This document shows positions 25,369-33,063 of a stretch of 64,000 nt of DNA, piece after piece. Both the position numbers and the translations under genes were made by a program. Source of the DNA: Burkholderia sp. SRS-46 (lineage in GTDB: Bacteria > Pseudomonadota > Gammaproteobacteria > Burkholderiales > Burkholderiaceae); assembly GCF_004343775.1 (NCBI RefSeq), contig NZ_PTXL01000006.1, forward strand, positions 124,001 to 188,000. The letters are read 5' to 3'. Below the pieces are notes generated by a model. It was not told the DNA's origin and ran no database searches. It saw only the letters and a program-made list of their open reading frames with translations. Position 1 is the first letter of the stretch. The number at the start of each line of letters is the position of its first letter.

Positions 25369-26529
25369 ATGCCGCTTCCCGCCCTGCTGCCGCGCCGCGC
25401 TGCCGGCGCCGTCCTCGCCCTCGCCTGCGCCGCCGCGCACGCGGACCTGAAGGTCGGCATCGACCTGTCGACGACCGGCCCCGCGGCCGCGATCGGCATC
25501 ACCAGCAAGAACGCGATCCTGATGTGGCCGAAGACCATCGCCGGGCAGAACCTGCAGGTGACGGTGCTCGACGACGCGTCCGACCCGGGCGCCGCGGTGC
25601 GCAACATCCGCAAGCTGGTGTCGGAAGACCACGTGGATGTCGTGATCGGGCCGAACATCACGCCGGCCGCGCTCGCGGCGCTCGACGCCGTCGCGCAGGC
25701 GCAGACGCCGATGATCACGCTGGTCGGTTCCGGCGCGGTCGTCGAGCCGCAGGCAGGCGCGCGGACCTGGGCGTTCAAGATGGCGCAGAGCGACCGCGCG
25801 ATGGCCGACGTGATGACCCGCACCATGTCGAACCACGGCGTGAAGACGGTCGGCTTCATCGGTTTCGCGGACAGCTACGGCGACAGCTGGCTGAGCGAGT
25901 TCACGCGCTTTGCGGAGTTGCGCAAGATCCGCGTCGTCGCGACCGAGCGCTTCAACCGCACCGATGCGAGCGTCACCGGCCAGGCACTGAAGCTGATCGC
26001 GGCGAAACCCGATGCGATCCTGATCGCGGGCTCGGGCACGCCGGCCGTGCTGCCGCAGCGCACGCTGATCGAGCGCGGCTACCAGGGCCCGATCTACCAG
26101 ACGCACGGGATCGCGACGCCGGAATTCATCAAGCTCGGCGGCAAGGACGTCGACGGGACACTGTTCCCGACCCAGCCGGTCGTCGTCGCGCGCACGCTGC
26201 CGGCCGACCATCCGGCCCGCCAGGCCGCGCTCGCGTTCGTCGATGCGTACGAGGCGAAATACGGCGCCGGCACGGTCACCCAGTTCGCGGGCGACGCGGC
26301 GGGCGTGTACCCGCGCCTCGCCGACGCGGTCGGCCGCGCGCTGCAGGCCGCGCAGCCGGGCACCCCCGCGTTCCGCGCGGCGCTGCGGCGCGAGCTCGAA
26401 CACGCGCACGAGCTGGTGGTGCCGAACGGCGTCGTCAATACGAGCGACCAGGATCACGTCGGGCTCGACCAGCGCGCGAGCGTGATGGGGATCGTGAAGC
26501 ACGGCGCGTTCGTCTACCTCGGCCAGTGA
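25369..26529 (+). CDS. Orphan periplasmic substrate-binding protein, branched-chain amino acid type
   Basis: The protein has 386 residues with a Sec signal peptide (to about AAAHA, residue 25) and a type I periplasmic-binding fold: DLKVGIDLSTTGPAAAIG at the start, VVIGPNITPAALAALD and GFIGFADSYGDSW. This is the LivJ/HAAT family, whose ligands include amino acids, amides and aromatic acids. There is no lipobox, unlike the binding protein of the liv operon at 41 kb, and no permease or ATPase gene nearby. It may lend ligand to another transporter. Ligand unknown. Confidence 0.85.
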   Translation: MPLPALLPRRAAGAVLALACAAAHADLKVGIDLSTTGPAAAIGITSKNAILMWPKTIAGQNLQVTVLDDASDPGAAVRNIRKLVSEDHVDVVIGPNITPAALAALDAVAQAQTPMITLVGSGAVVEPQAGARTWAFKMAQSDRAMADVMTRTMSNHGVKTVGFIGFADSYGDSWLSEFTRFAELRKIRVVATERFNRTDASVTGQALKLIAAKPDAILIAGSGTPAVLPQRTLIERGYQGPIYQTHGIATPEFIKLGGKDVDGTLFPTQPVVVARTLPADHPARQAALAFVDAYEAKYGAGTVTQFAGDAAGVYPRLADAVGRALQAAQPGTPAFRAALRRELEHAHELVVPNGVVNTSDQDHVGLDQRASVMGIVKHGAFVYLGQ

Positions 26530-26545
26530 GCCGACGCAACGCAGC

Positions 26546-26574
26546 TTGCCCGGTGCCGCGATTTCAGCGATAAT
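26546..26574 (+). promoter_or_regulatory. Promoter of tRNA-Leu
   Basis: TTGCCC (26546-26551), a 17-bp spacer and GATAAT (26569-26574) end 43 bp before the mature tRNA 5' end. Confidence 0.6.
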
Positions 26575-26617
26575 TCGCGTTTTCGCCGCGCACAACCGCA
26601 TGCGCGGGTCCGAATAA

Positions 26618-26702
26618 GCCCAGGTGGTGAAATTGGTAGACGCAGGGGACTCAAAATCCCCCGCCGCAAGGCGTGCCGGTTCGATTCCGGCCCTGGGCAC
26701 CA
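26618..26702 (+). tRNA. tRNA-Leu (anticodon CAA)
   Basis: An 85-nt cloverleaf with a 7-bp acceptor stem GCCCAGG/CCTGGGC, encoded CCA, a D-loop with TGGTAGA, and an anticodon stem GGGGA/TCCCC around the loop CTCAAAA giving anticodon CAA (reads UUG). A long class II variable arm (CGCCGCAAGGCG) and T-arm GCCGG-TTCGATT-CCGGC are present. The variable arm confirms leucine type. It is followed by an intrinsic terminator; no integrase or duplicated 3' end is seen nearby. Confidence 0.97.
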
Positions 26703-26732
26703 GATTTCGGCGTCACACGCCAACCGCTGTCG

Positions 26733-26767
26733 AAACCCGCGAACGCTCACCGCTTCGCGGGTTTTTT
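26733..26767 (+). terminator. Terminator after tRNA-Leu
   Basis: aaacccgcgaa (26733-26743) pairs with ttcgcgggttt (26754-26764) and continues into a T-run. Confidence 0.8.
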
Positions 26768-26846
26768 GTTGTCCGTCGCGTTCACCGCAACGCGTGCCTG
26801 CGTCCGGCTGTCCAACCATCGGAACGTCGCAGCAAGGAGACAACCC

Positions 26847-27014
26847 ATGTCCATGCGCGCAATTTCACGGCCGGTCTGCGGCGGCGTGCTCGTCGCGCTC
26901 CTGTCGATCATGCTGGGCGGATGCGACGTGTTGAGCGCGCCGCCCGTGCCCGACTGGCCCGGGCCGCATGCGCCCTATCCGTTCCCGGACACGATCCCGC
27001 ATCGCACCGAATGA
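26847..27014 (+). CDS. Small proline-rich lipoprotein
   Basis: A 55-residue open frame with a strong Shine-Dalgarno (aaggaga, six bases before the ATG). The first 26 residues form a lipoprotein signal ending in the lipobox LGGC. The mature part is about 30 residues, rich in proline (APPVPDWPGPHAPYPFPDTI), with no recognisable domain. It is probably membrane-anchored after Lgt/LspA processing. Function unknown. It is isolated between the tRNA terminator and a convergent hydrolase gene. I consider it real because of the Shine-Dalgarno and lipobox, but expression is not shown. Confidence 0.65.
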   Translation: MSMRAISRPVCGGVLVALLSIMLGGCDVLSAPPVPDWPGPHAPYPFPDTIPHRTE

Positions 27015-27086
27015 ACGGTTCGACCGAGCCCGCGCCGGCCGCGCCCGGCCCGCCGCGCCTCCGATCGCCGGGCACGGCCCGCGCGT

Positions 27087-27977
27087 TCAGCCGTGCCCGC
27101 AAAACCGCAGGATCGCGTCCGCGACCGCCGCGGGCGCTTCGCGCTGCGGAAAGTGCCCGATGCCGTCGAGCACCTGCCGTTCATAACGCCCCGTGAAGAA
27201 ACGCTCGCGCCCCGCCGAGCCGTCCGGATGATTGCAGGTGTCCGCGCCGCCGTGCAGCACCAGCGCGGGCACCGCCAGCACCGGCGCGGGATTCAGCCGC
27301 GCATCGTCGTCCGCATAGGCCGGCGCGCCCGGTGCGAATCCCCAGCGCTGCCGATACGAATGCAGCACGACGTCGATCCAGTCGGGGCCGTCGAACGCGG
27401 CGGCGGCCGCGTCGAAATCGCCGTCGCGATACCAGCCGGGCGACGACCACGTATCCCACATCAGGCGCGCCAACGCGCGGCGATCGTCGCGCAGCGCCTG
27501 CTCGCCGCGCGGCGTCGCCATGAACCAGTGGTACCAGTAGTTGCGCGCCTGCTGCAGCGACAGCGGCTGGCCGGGATCGTTGGTGCCGTACCCGACCGAC
27601 AGCATCACGAGATGCGACGCGGCCGCGTCGCGCAACCCGCATGCGTTCGCCGCCGCCCGCGCGCCCCAGTCGTGCCCGACCAGCACCGGCCGCGCGACGC
27701 CGAGCACGTCGACGAAGTCGAGCAGGTCGCGCCCGAGCGCCGCGAGCTGGCCGCTGCGCGGCACGGCGGCATCGCGGAAGCGGGTCGGCGCGAAGCCGCG
27801 CAGCGCGGGGGCGAGCACGCGGTAGCCGTGCGCGGCCAGCGACGCCGCGACGGCCTCCCAGCCGACCGGGCTGTCGGGCCAGCCGTGCAGCAGCACGGCC
27901 ACGCGCTCGCCGCGCGGGTTCCATTCGAGATAGGCAATGTCGAGCGATGCGGTCGTCGCATGCGCGTAAGCAGTCAT
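27087..27977 (-). CDS. Alpha/beta hydrolase, epoxide hydrolase-like
   Basis: The protein has 296 residues. The oxyanion-side motif HGWPDSPVGW (about 30-40) and the nucleophile elbow GHDWGARAA mark the epoxide hydrolase/haloalkane dehalogenase group, with Asp rather than Ser as nucleophile. The acid is likely in the LHGGADTCNHP region and the base His in DGIGHFPQREAP. The substrate cannot be told from sequence. The start is set at ATG 27977 because a GGAG lies six bases upstream; another ATG 12 bp earlier overlaps that Shine-Dalgarno. It is divergent from a LysR gene that may regulate it. Confidence 0.87.
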   Translation of the reverse strand: MTAYAHATTASLDIAYLEWNPRGERVAVLLHGWPDSPVGWEAVAASLAAHGYRVLAPALRGFAPTRFRDAAVPRSGQLAALGRDLLDFVDVLGVARPVLVGHDWGARAAANACGLRDAAASHLVMLSVGYGTNDPGQPLSLQQARNYWYHWFMATPRGEQALRDDRRALARLMWDTWSSPGWYRDGDFDAAAAAFDGPDWIDVVLHSYRQRWGFAPGAPAYADDDARLNPAPVLAVPALVLHGGADTCNHPDGSAGRERFFTGRYERQVLDGIGHFPQREAPAAVADAILRFCGHG

Positions 27978-28047
27978 CGTGCGCTCCATGTGGTCAGCGT
28001 GAGCGAACGATGGTAGGCCGTCATCTCATCACGATTCACGGAGTATC

Positions 28048-28980
28048 ATGATTCATTCTTCGAATATCACGTTGAATCTGGCGATGGAACTCCTGACCGA
28101 TCCCGCGTCGTCCGCACTCGACATCGGGCTGCTGCGCACCTTCATCGCGGTCGTCGACAGCCGCGGCTTCGCGCCGGCCGCAGAACGCCTCGCGCTGACG
28201 CCGTCCGCCGTCAGCGGCCACATCAAGCGGCTCGAACAGGCGGCCGGCACGGTGCTGCTCGCGCGCACCACGCGCCGTCTCGCGCTCACGCCGGCCGGCG
28301 ACACGCTGTATGCGTACGCGCGCAATATCGTCGACATGGAACGCGAGGTGCGCGCGAAGCTGCGCGGCGCGCCGGCGCATGGGCGGCTGCGGGTGGGCGC
28401 GTCGGAGGATTTCGCGGGCGCGTGGCTGCCGCACGTGCTGCGCACGTTCCGCGACCGCCATCCGCATACCGCGATCGAGCTGAAGGTCGGCATCACCGCG
28501 TCGCTGCTGCGCGAACAGGTGCTCGGCCGGCTCGACGTCGTGTTCGGCAAGCAGTGCCGGCAGGTCGACGCGCCGGGTGAACTGCTGTGGGAGGAGCCGC
28601 TCGTGTGGGCGTTCGCGTCGGACCGCGCGCTCGACGCCGACGGCGAAGTGCCGCTCGCGCTGTTTCCGGAACCGTGCGTGTATCGGGACGCCGCCGTGTC
28701 GTCGCTCGCCGCCGCACTGCGGCCATTTCGCGTGCTGTTCGAGAGCGCCAGCATGGCCGGCTGCGTGTCGGCCGCGCTCGCGGGCTTCGCTGTCACTGCG
28801 CTCGCGCGCAGCCAGCTGCGCGACGGCCTGCGCGCATGCGGGGCGCGGGACGGCCTGCCGGCGTTGCCTGCCGCGCGCTTTTACGCGTTCGCGTCGAAGC
28901 CCGACGGGATCGGCGCGGCGCTGATCGACGCGGTGCGCGAAACCGGGCGCGGCCGGCAGTTCGCCGCGCCGGCCGGATGA
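28048..28980 (+). CDS. LysR-family regulator divergent from the hydrolase
   Basis: The protein has 310 residues. The helix-turn-helix lies at about 28-60 (RGFAPAAERLALTPSAVSGHIKRLE) and an effector domain follows. I kept the ATG at 28048, which has GGAG upstream; a second ATG at 28084 is an alternative and would remove 12 residues. Only 70 bp separate its start from that of the hydrolase, so shared autoregulatory control is likely. The inducer is unknown. Confidence 0.85.
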   Translation: MIHSSNITLNLAMELLTDPASSALDIGLLRTFIAVVDSRGFAPAAERLALTPSAVSGHIKRLEQAAGTVLLARTTRRLALTPAGDTLYAYARNIVDMEREVRAKLRGAPAHGRLRVGASEDFAGAWLPHVLRTFRDRHPHTAIELKVGITASLLREQVLGRLDVVFGKQCRQVDAPGELLWEEPLVWAFASDRALDADGEVPLALFPEPCVYRDAAVSSLAAALRPFRVLFESASMAGCVSAALAGFAVTALARSQLRDGLRACGARDGLPALPAARFYAFASKPDGIGAALIDAVRETGRGRQFAAPAG

Positions 28981-28999
28981 AAGCGCGCGGGCATGCCGG

Positions 29000-29929
29000 T
29001 CAGTCGCCGTCGGCCGTCACGCGCGTTTCGCGCAATGCATCCGCCATCAAGGCCTCGAACCACTCGATGAACGCGTTGAGCCGCCGCGACCGGTGCCGGC
29101 GGTGCGGATACACGGCCGACACGTCCATCGGCGCGGCGCGGTGGCCCGGCATCACCTCGACGAGCGCGCCGCTGTCGAGCAGGTGCCCGACGTCGAAACG
29201 CGGAATCTGGATCAGTCCCATCCCCGCGATGCAGCTCGCGATATAGGTCTCGGCGTTGTTGACGATCACCCGGCTCGGCAGCGCCAGCGTGTGCCGGCCG
29301 CCGTCCGCGCAGTATTCCCATTCGAGCTCGCGCCCCGTCGTCGGCGATGCATAGCCGATCGCCCAGTGCCCATGCGCGAGCGCATCCGGATGCTCGGGCA
29401 CGCCGCATTCGCGCAGATAGTCGGGGCTCGCGCAGTTGATCAGCGCGAATTGCCCGAGCGGCCGCACGACGAGGCTGCTGTCCGCGAGCCGCCCGACCCG
29501 GATCGCGCAATCGACGCCCTCCTGCACGAGGTCGATCGAGCGGTCCGTCGAGCCGAGCGACAGCTGCAGCTTCGGATACCGGCGAAACAGTGAAGGCAGC
29601 GCGGGCGCGACCACGCGGCGCGCGATCCGGCTCGGCACGTCGACATTCAGGCGCCCGATCACGTCGCGATCGCGGCGGCGGAACAGGCGGTCGAGTTCGT
29701 CGGCCTCCGCGAGCAGCCGCCGGCCGCGTTCGAGCAGCAGCGCGCCGTCGGCGGTGAGCTGCACCTGCCGCGTCGTGCGATGCAGCAGCCGCGTGCCGAG
29801 CCCCGTCTCGAGCTGCTGCACGGCCGCCGACACGGTCGCGCGCGGCACGTCGAGCGCGTGCGCGGCCTTGATGAAGCTGCCCATCTCGGCAACCTGAAGG
29901 AAGATTCTGACCTGATCCAGCTTGTCCAT
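29000..29929 (-). CDS. LysR-family regulator downstream of an SDR gene
   Basis: The protein has 309 residues and opens with MDKLDQVRIFLQVAEMGSF. The helix-turn-helix is FIKAAHALDVPRATVSAAVQQLE, of the CrgA/DsdC-like group with VDCAIRVGRLADSSLVVRPLG in the effector domain. The start is ATG 29929; a longer frame to 30073 runs through strong hairpins and is rejected. It lies on the same strand as the SDR gene upstream, with 154 bp and two hairpins between, so it probably has its own promoter. Its 3' end converges with the LysR gene at 28 kb. Confidence 0.87.
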   Translation of the reverse strand: MDKLDQVRIFLQVAEMGSFIKAAHALDVPRATVSAAVQQLETGLGTRLLHRTTRQVQLTADGALLLERGRRLLAEADELDRLFRRRDRDVIGRLNVDVPSRIARRVVAPALPSLFRRYPKLQLSLGSTDRSIDLVQEGVDCAIRVGRLADSSLVVRPLGQFALINCASPDYLRECGVPEHPDALAHGHWAIGYASPTTGRELEWEYCADGGRHTLALPSRVIVNNAETYIASCIAGMGLIQIPRFDVGHLLDSGALVEVMPGHRAAPMDVSAVYPHRRHRSRRLNAFIEWFEALMADALRETRVTADGD

Positions 29930-29974
29930 CGGCGAGGAGGTGGGTTCGATCGGCGGCCGGTGCCGGAAATGAAA

Positions 29975-30005
29975 CAGGCGCGCGGCCGTGATGACCGCGC
30001 GCCTG
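29975..30005 (-). terminator. Terminator after the SDR gene
   Basis: A perfect 11-bp stem caggcgcgcgg/ccgcgcgcctg is followed on the minus strand by tttcattt. A second long hairpin (12-bp arms 30023-30034 with 30056-30067) lies just upstream of it in transcription order. Confidence 0.65.
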
Positions 30006-30083
30006 CCCATTGTCCACGCAAACCGGCCAGTGCGGGTCGCGGCCCATGCCGCGTGCGCACTGGCCGGCCGCATGCTTCGTCGC

Positions 30084-30857
30084 TTATTTCGTCGTATAGC
30101 CGCCGTTGATCAGGATCGTCTGGCCCGTGATCCACCAGCCGTCGGTCACGAGGTGGCGAATGAACGGCACGACGTCCTCGATGTCGGTAAGCCCCGTCTT
30201 GCTGAACGGCGACAGCGCGGCCGCGGTCTTGTGATACGCGACCGCGTCGGCGCCTTCGGCCGGATAGAAGAACGGCGTGTCCATCGGGCCGGGGCCCACC
30301 GCCGTCACCGAGATCCCGCGCGCGCCGTATTCCTTCGCGGCCGCGCGCGTAAAGTGCTCGACCGGCGCCTTCGCGCCCTCGTAGGCCGCATAGAACGGCG
30401 TGAACGCGCCGAGCAGCGACGTCACGAGCGTGACGAGCTTGCCGTGATCCTCGAGATGCCGCCCTGCCTCCTTGATGAAGAAGAACGCGGACTTGCTGTT
30501 GACCGCGAACATCTCGTCGTACTCGGCCTCGGTGATCTCGGCGATCGGCTTCTTCAGCACCTTGCCGACGGTGTTGATCGCGATGTCGATCCTGCCGAAG
30601 CGCTGCTTGACCGCATCGAACAGCCGCTCGACCGCGGCGGCCGTCGTCAGGTCGGCCTGGAACGTCGCGGCATCGGCGCCCGCCGCACGCGCCGCGGCCG
30701 CCGTCTCCTCGGCCTGCGGCTGCGTGGCCGCGCTGTTGTAGTGGATCGCCACCGCCTTCGCGCCGTGGCTCGCCAGGTCCCGCGCGATCAGGCCGCCGAG
30801 GTTCTTTGCGCCGCCTGCGATCAGGACGACCTTGTCTGCGAGCGTGTGAGTGGCCAC
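30084..30857 (-). CDS. Short-chain dehydrogenase/reductase
   Basis: A classical-length SDR of 257 residues. The nucleotide loop is VVLIAGGAKNLGGLIA (about 10-25), a variant of TGxxxGxG with Lys-Asn in the middle. NTVGK and the catalytic pair Tyr-x3-Lys in AAYEGAKAPVEH are present, with the Ser in LVTSLLGAF. Positions after beta-2 (HYNSAATQ) suggest NADP(H). The start is a GTG at 30857 with AGGAG six bases before it. Substrate unknown. The nearest regulator gene is the LysR downstream. Confidence 0.88.
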   Translation of the reverse strand: MATHTLADKVVLIAGGAKNLGGLIARDLASHGAKAVAIHYNSAATQPQAEETAAAARAAGADAATFQADLTTAAAVERLFDAVKQRFGRIDIAINTVGKVLKKPIAEITEAEYDEMFAVNSKSAFFFIKEAGRHLEDHGKLVTLVTSLLGAFTPFYAAYEGAKAPVEHFTRAAAKEYGARGISVTAVGPGPMDTPFFYPAEGADAVAYHKTAAALSPFSKTGLTDIEDVVPFIRHLVTDGWWITGQTILINGGYTTK

Positions 30858-31000
30858 GATTGACTCCTTTCCCGTTGAACGAAGTCCTGAGTGTAGGCAC
30901 GGACGCGGCGCCGGTCAGCCCGCCGCGGCTGGATGAATTGTCCAGGAAATCGATCCAATCCGGCGCCGGGAACGGCGCGACACCGCGGCCCGGCGCGCCG

Positions 31001-31501
31001 TCAGCGCGCGTGTCGCACGGCGTCGATCTTGCCGAGCAGCCACTGCATGCCGGCCAGATGCTGCTGGTCATGGCTGCTCAGGTAATGCACGAGCCCGCGC
31101 ACCGTCAGCGCGCCATAGCCGTCGAATTCGCCGGTGCGCGCCCACTGTTCCTGCGTGAGTGCCGAGACGCGCTCGAGCGTCCGGCGCCGCGCGTCGCGAA
31201 ACGCGGCGAGCACGTCGGACGCCTGCGCGTCGTCGTAGCGCCGCTCGCGCGCGAGCGCGTCGCTGTCGATCGACACGAGCAGTGGGTGAGGCTCGTCGAG
31301 CATCCGGCGCAAGCGCACGTGATAGCCGTCGATCTCGATGTCCCGCACATGGCAGAGCTGCCCGAGCGGCGAGAAGCGCTCGCTCGGAATACCCTCCCAG
31401 TCGGCGGGCGTCCAGCGTGCGTAACCGTCGGGCACCACCGCGAAGTGGGCTTCGAGCAGGCGCGGAAAATCGGCAAGGGCGTCGAGGGTCGCCGGGTTCA
31501 T
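31001..31501 (-). CDS. DinB-family metal-binding protein
   Basis: The protein has 166 residues and forms a four-helix bundle of the DinB/YfiT superfamily. The likely metal triad is H51 (QLCHVRDIEID), H144 and H148 (SSHDQQHLAG). Members include thiol-dependent transferases (bacillithiol, mycothiol, glutathione), but most are uncharacterised; this one cannot be assigned a reaction. It is read leftward, 143 bp from the SDR start, in a gap where I see no other gene. Confidence 0.85.
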   Translation of the reverse strand: MNPATLDALADFPRLLEAHFAVVPDGYARWTPADWEGIPSERFSPLGQLCHVRDIEIDGYHVRLRRMLDEPHPLLVSIDSDALARERRYDDAQASDVLAAFRDARRRTLERVSALTQEQWARTGEFDGYGALTVRGLVHYLSSHDQQHLAGMQWLLGKIDAVRHAR

Positions 31502-31567
31502 GCGAAGGTCTCCGGGTCGGTTGCGCGGGGGAAACAGCGGCGGGCGGCGGCCCGTCCGCCGCCGCGC

Positions 31568-31942
31568 TTACTTCACGCTGAAGCGGTAGCTGCCCTGCGT
31601 GCGGTGCCCGTCCGCCGCGACGGCCACCCACTTGACGGTGTAGCCGCCCGCGCCGAGCGCGGACAGCGGCACCGTCATCCGCTTGCGGTTCGCGGCGTCG
31701 ACACTCGCCTTGCCGTCCGACACCGTCTTGCCCGAGCCGTCGACGACGACGATCGAGCTGAAGGCCGGCTCGAGCGGCTCGGTGAAGTCGATCGCGACGG
31801 CGGCCGGCGTGGCGCCCAGCGCGGCGTTGGCGGCGGGATCGGTGTTCGCCGGCCGCGCATGCGCGAACGCGGCCGTCGACACGGTCGCGGCGAGCACGAC
31901 GGCGGCCGCGTTGCGGCTGAAGGAGAGCAGATCGAAGGTCAT
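31568..31942 (-). CDS. copC: CopC-type periplasmic copper-binding protein
   Basis: The protein has 124 residues. A signal peptide ends STAAFA, leaving HARPANTDP as the mature N-terminus. That N-terminal histidine plus the Asp/His pair in VAADGHRTQGSY matches the Cu(II) site of CopC. The fold is a small beta-sandwich (GATPAAVAIDFTEPLEP, FSSIVVVDGSGK). CopC normally works with the membrane protein CopD, but no copD is next to it. It lies between the DinB gene and a divergent pseudouridine synthase. The start is ATG 31942. Confidence 0.88.
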   Translation of the reverse strand: MTFDLLSFSRNAAAVVLAATVSTAAFAHARPANTDPAANAALGATPAAVAIDFTEPLEPAFSSIVVVDGSGKTVSDGKASVDAANRKRMTVPLSALGAGGYTVKWVAVAADGHRTQGSYRFSVK

Positions 31943-32066
31943 GTCCTGTCCGTGAGAGATGGGCGGATGTCGCGGGCAGTCGCGCCGCCCGCGGCGTTCC
32001 GGCAGCTTACCAGCGCGCGCGCCGGCGTGCCGGCGACGGGCCGGCGCTTGATAGAATGCGCGCGCT

Positions 32067-32777
32067 ATGGATCTCGAAAGCATTCTCTTCACCCAGGGCT
32101 TCGGCTCGCGCCGCCAGTGCCGCGGCCTGATCGAGGCCGGCCGGGTCGGCGCCGCCGGCGCGCCCTGCACGGACCCCGACGCCGCGTTCGACACCGACGG
32201 CCTCGTCTTCACGGTCGACGGCGCGGCATGGCCGTTCCATGCGCGCGCGTATCTCGCGCTGAACAAGCCGGCCGGCTACGAGTGCTCGCGCGACCCGCAG
32301 CATCACGCGAGCGTGTTCAGCCTGTTGCCGGCGCCGCTCGTCGCGCGCGGCGTGCAGTGCGTCGGCCGCCTCGACCAGGACACGACCGGCCTGCTGCTGC
32401 TGTCCGACGACGGCCAGTTCGTGCATGCGTACACGTCGCCGAAGCGCAAGGTGCCCAAAACCTACGTCGCGACCGTGCGCCATCCGCTCGACGACACGCA
32501 GCTGCACGCGCTGCGCTCGGGCGTGCAGCTGCACGGCGAGCCGAAGCCGCTCGCGGCGCTCGCCGCCGACGCGCGCGACACGCACGCGCTCGCGCTGACG
32601 GTGCTCGAAGGCAAATATCACCAAGTGAAACGGATGGTCGCCGCCGCGAGCAACCGCGTCGAAGCGCTGCACCGCGAAAGCATCGGCGGCTTCACGCTGC
32701 CCACGACGCTCGCGCCCGGCGCCTGGCAATGGCTGGGCGAAACCGAGCTGGCCGCGCTGCGCGAAACGGCACCGTAA
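32067..32777 (+). CDS. rsuA: rRNA pseudouridine synthase, RsuA family
   Basis: The 236-residue protein has an N-terminal S4-like RNA-binding segment (ILFTQGFGSRRQCRGLIEAGRV) and a synthase domain. The catalytic motif GRLDQDTTGLLLL contains D103; KTYVAT and EGKYHQVKRM are also family markers. RsuA makes pseudouridine 516 in 16S rRNA; related RluE/RluF act on 23S rRNA, so the site is inferred from overall resemblance. Confidence 0.88.
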   Translation: MDLESILFTQGFGSRRQCRGLIEAGRVGAAGAPCTDPDAAFDTDGLVFTVDGAAWPFHARAYLALNKPAGYECSRDPQHHASVFSLLPAPLVARGVQCVGRLDQDTTGLLLLSDDGQFVHAYTSPKRKVPKTYVATVRHPLDDTQLHALRSGVQLHGEPKPLAALAADARDTHALALTVLEGKYHQVKRMVAAASNRVEALHRESIGGFTLPTTLAPGAWQWLGETELAALRETAP

Positions 32778-32874
32778 AAACCCTGTAAGGGAAAATCAGC
32801 ACGACCGTTCGAAGGTCTCCCCTCGCTATACTCGAATTACAAGCTGTTACGAACAGCGATGCTGGGGAGACATC

Positions 32875-33063
32875 ATGCAAATCACTCAACCGTTCGAATT
32901 GTCGTACGTGATACTCGCCTTCGCCGCGGTCGGCGCGATCGTGATCGGCGGGCTGCTGGCGGCCATGCACCTGAAGCACAAATACCATCCGAACCTGATT
33001 GGCGCGCTGATCGGCGCGCTGCTGTGCTTCCTGCTGATCGAGGCGTTACCCGCGCTGACCTGA
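32875..33063 (+). CDS. Small membrane protein with two predicted helices
   Basis: The protein has 62 residues with two hydrophobic segments (about 10-30 and 41-60) joined by a basic, His-rich turn (MHLKHKYHPN). A strong Shine-Dalgarno (ggggaga) precedes the ATG and a TATACT hexamer lies about 45 bp upstream, so I regard it as a real gene. No domain is recognised and the function is unknown. Its 3' end overlaps the convergent epimerase-like gene by 18 bp. Confidence 0.7.
   Translation: MQITQPFELSYVILAFAAVGAIVIGGLLAAMHLKHKYHPNLIGALIGALLCFLLIEALPALT

Noticed and set aside
26618..26702. tRNA-Leu as an attachment site for an integrated element
   Set aside because: No integrase gene and no duplicated tRNA 3' segment downstream within the window.
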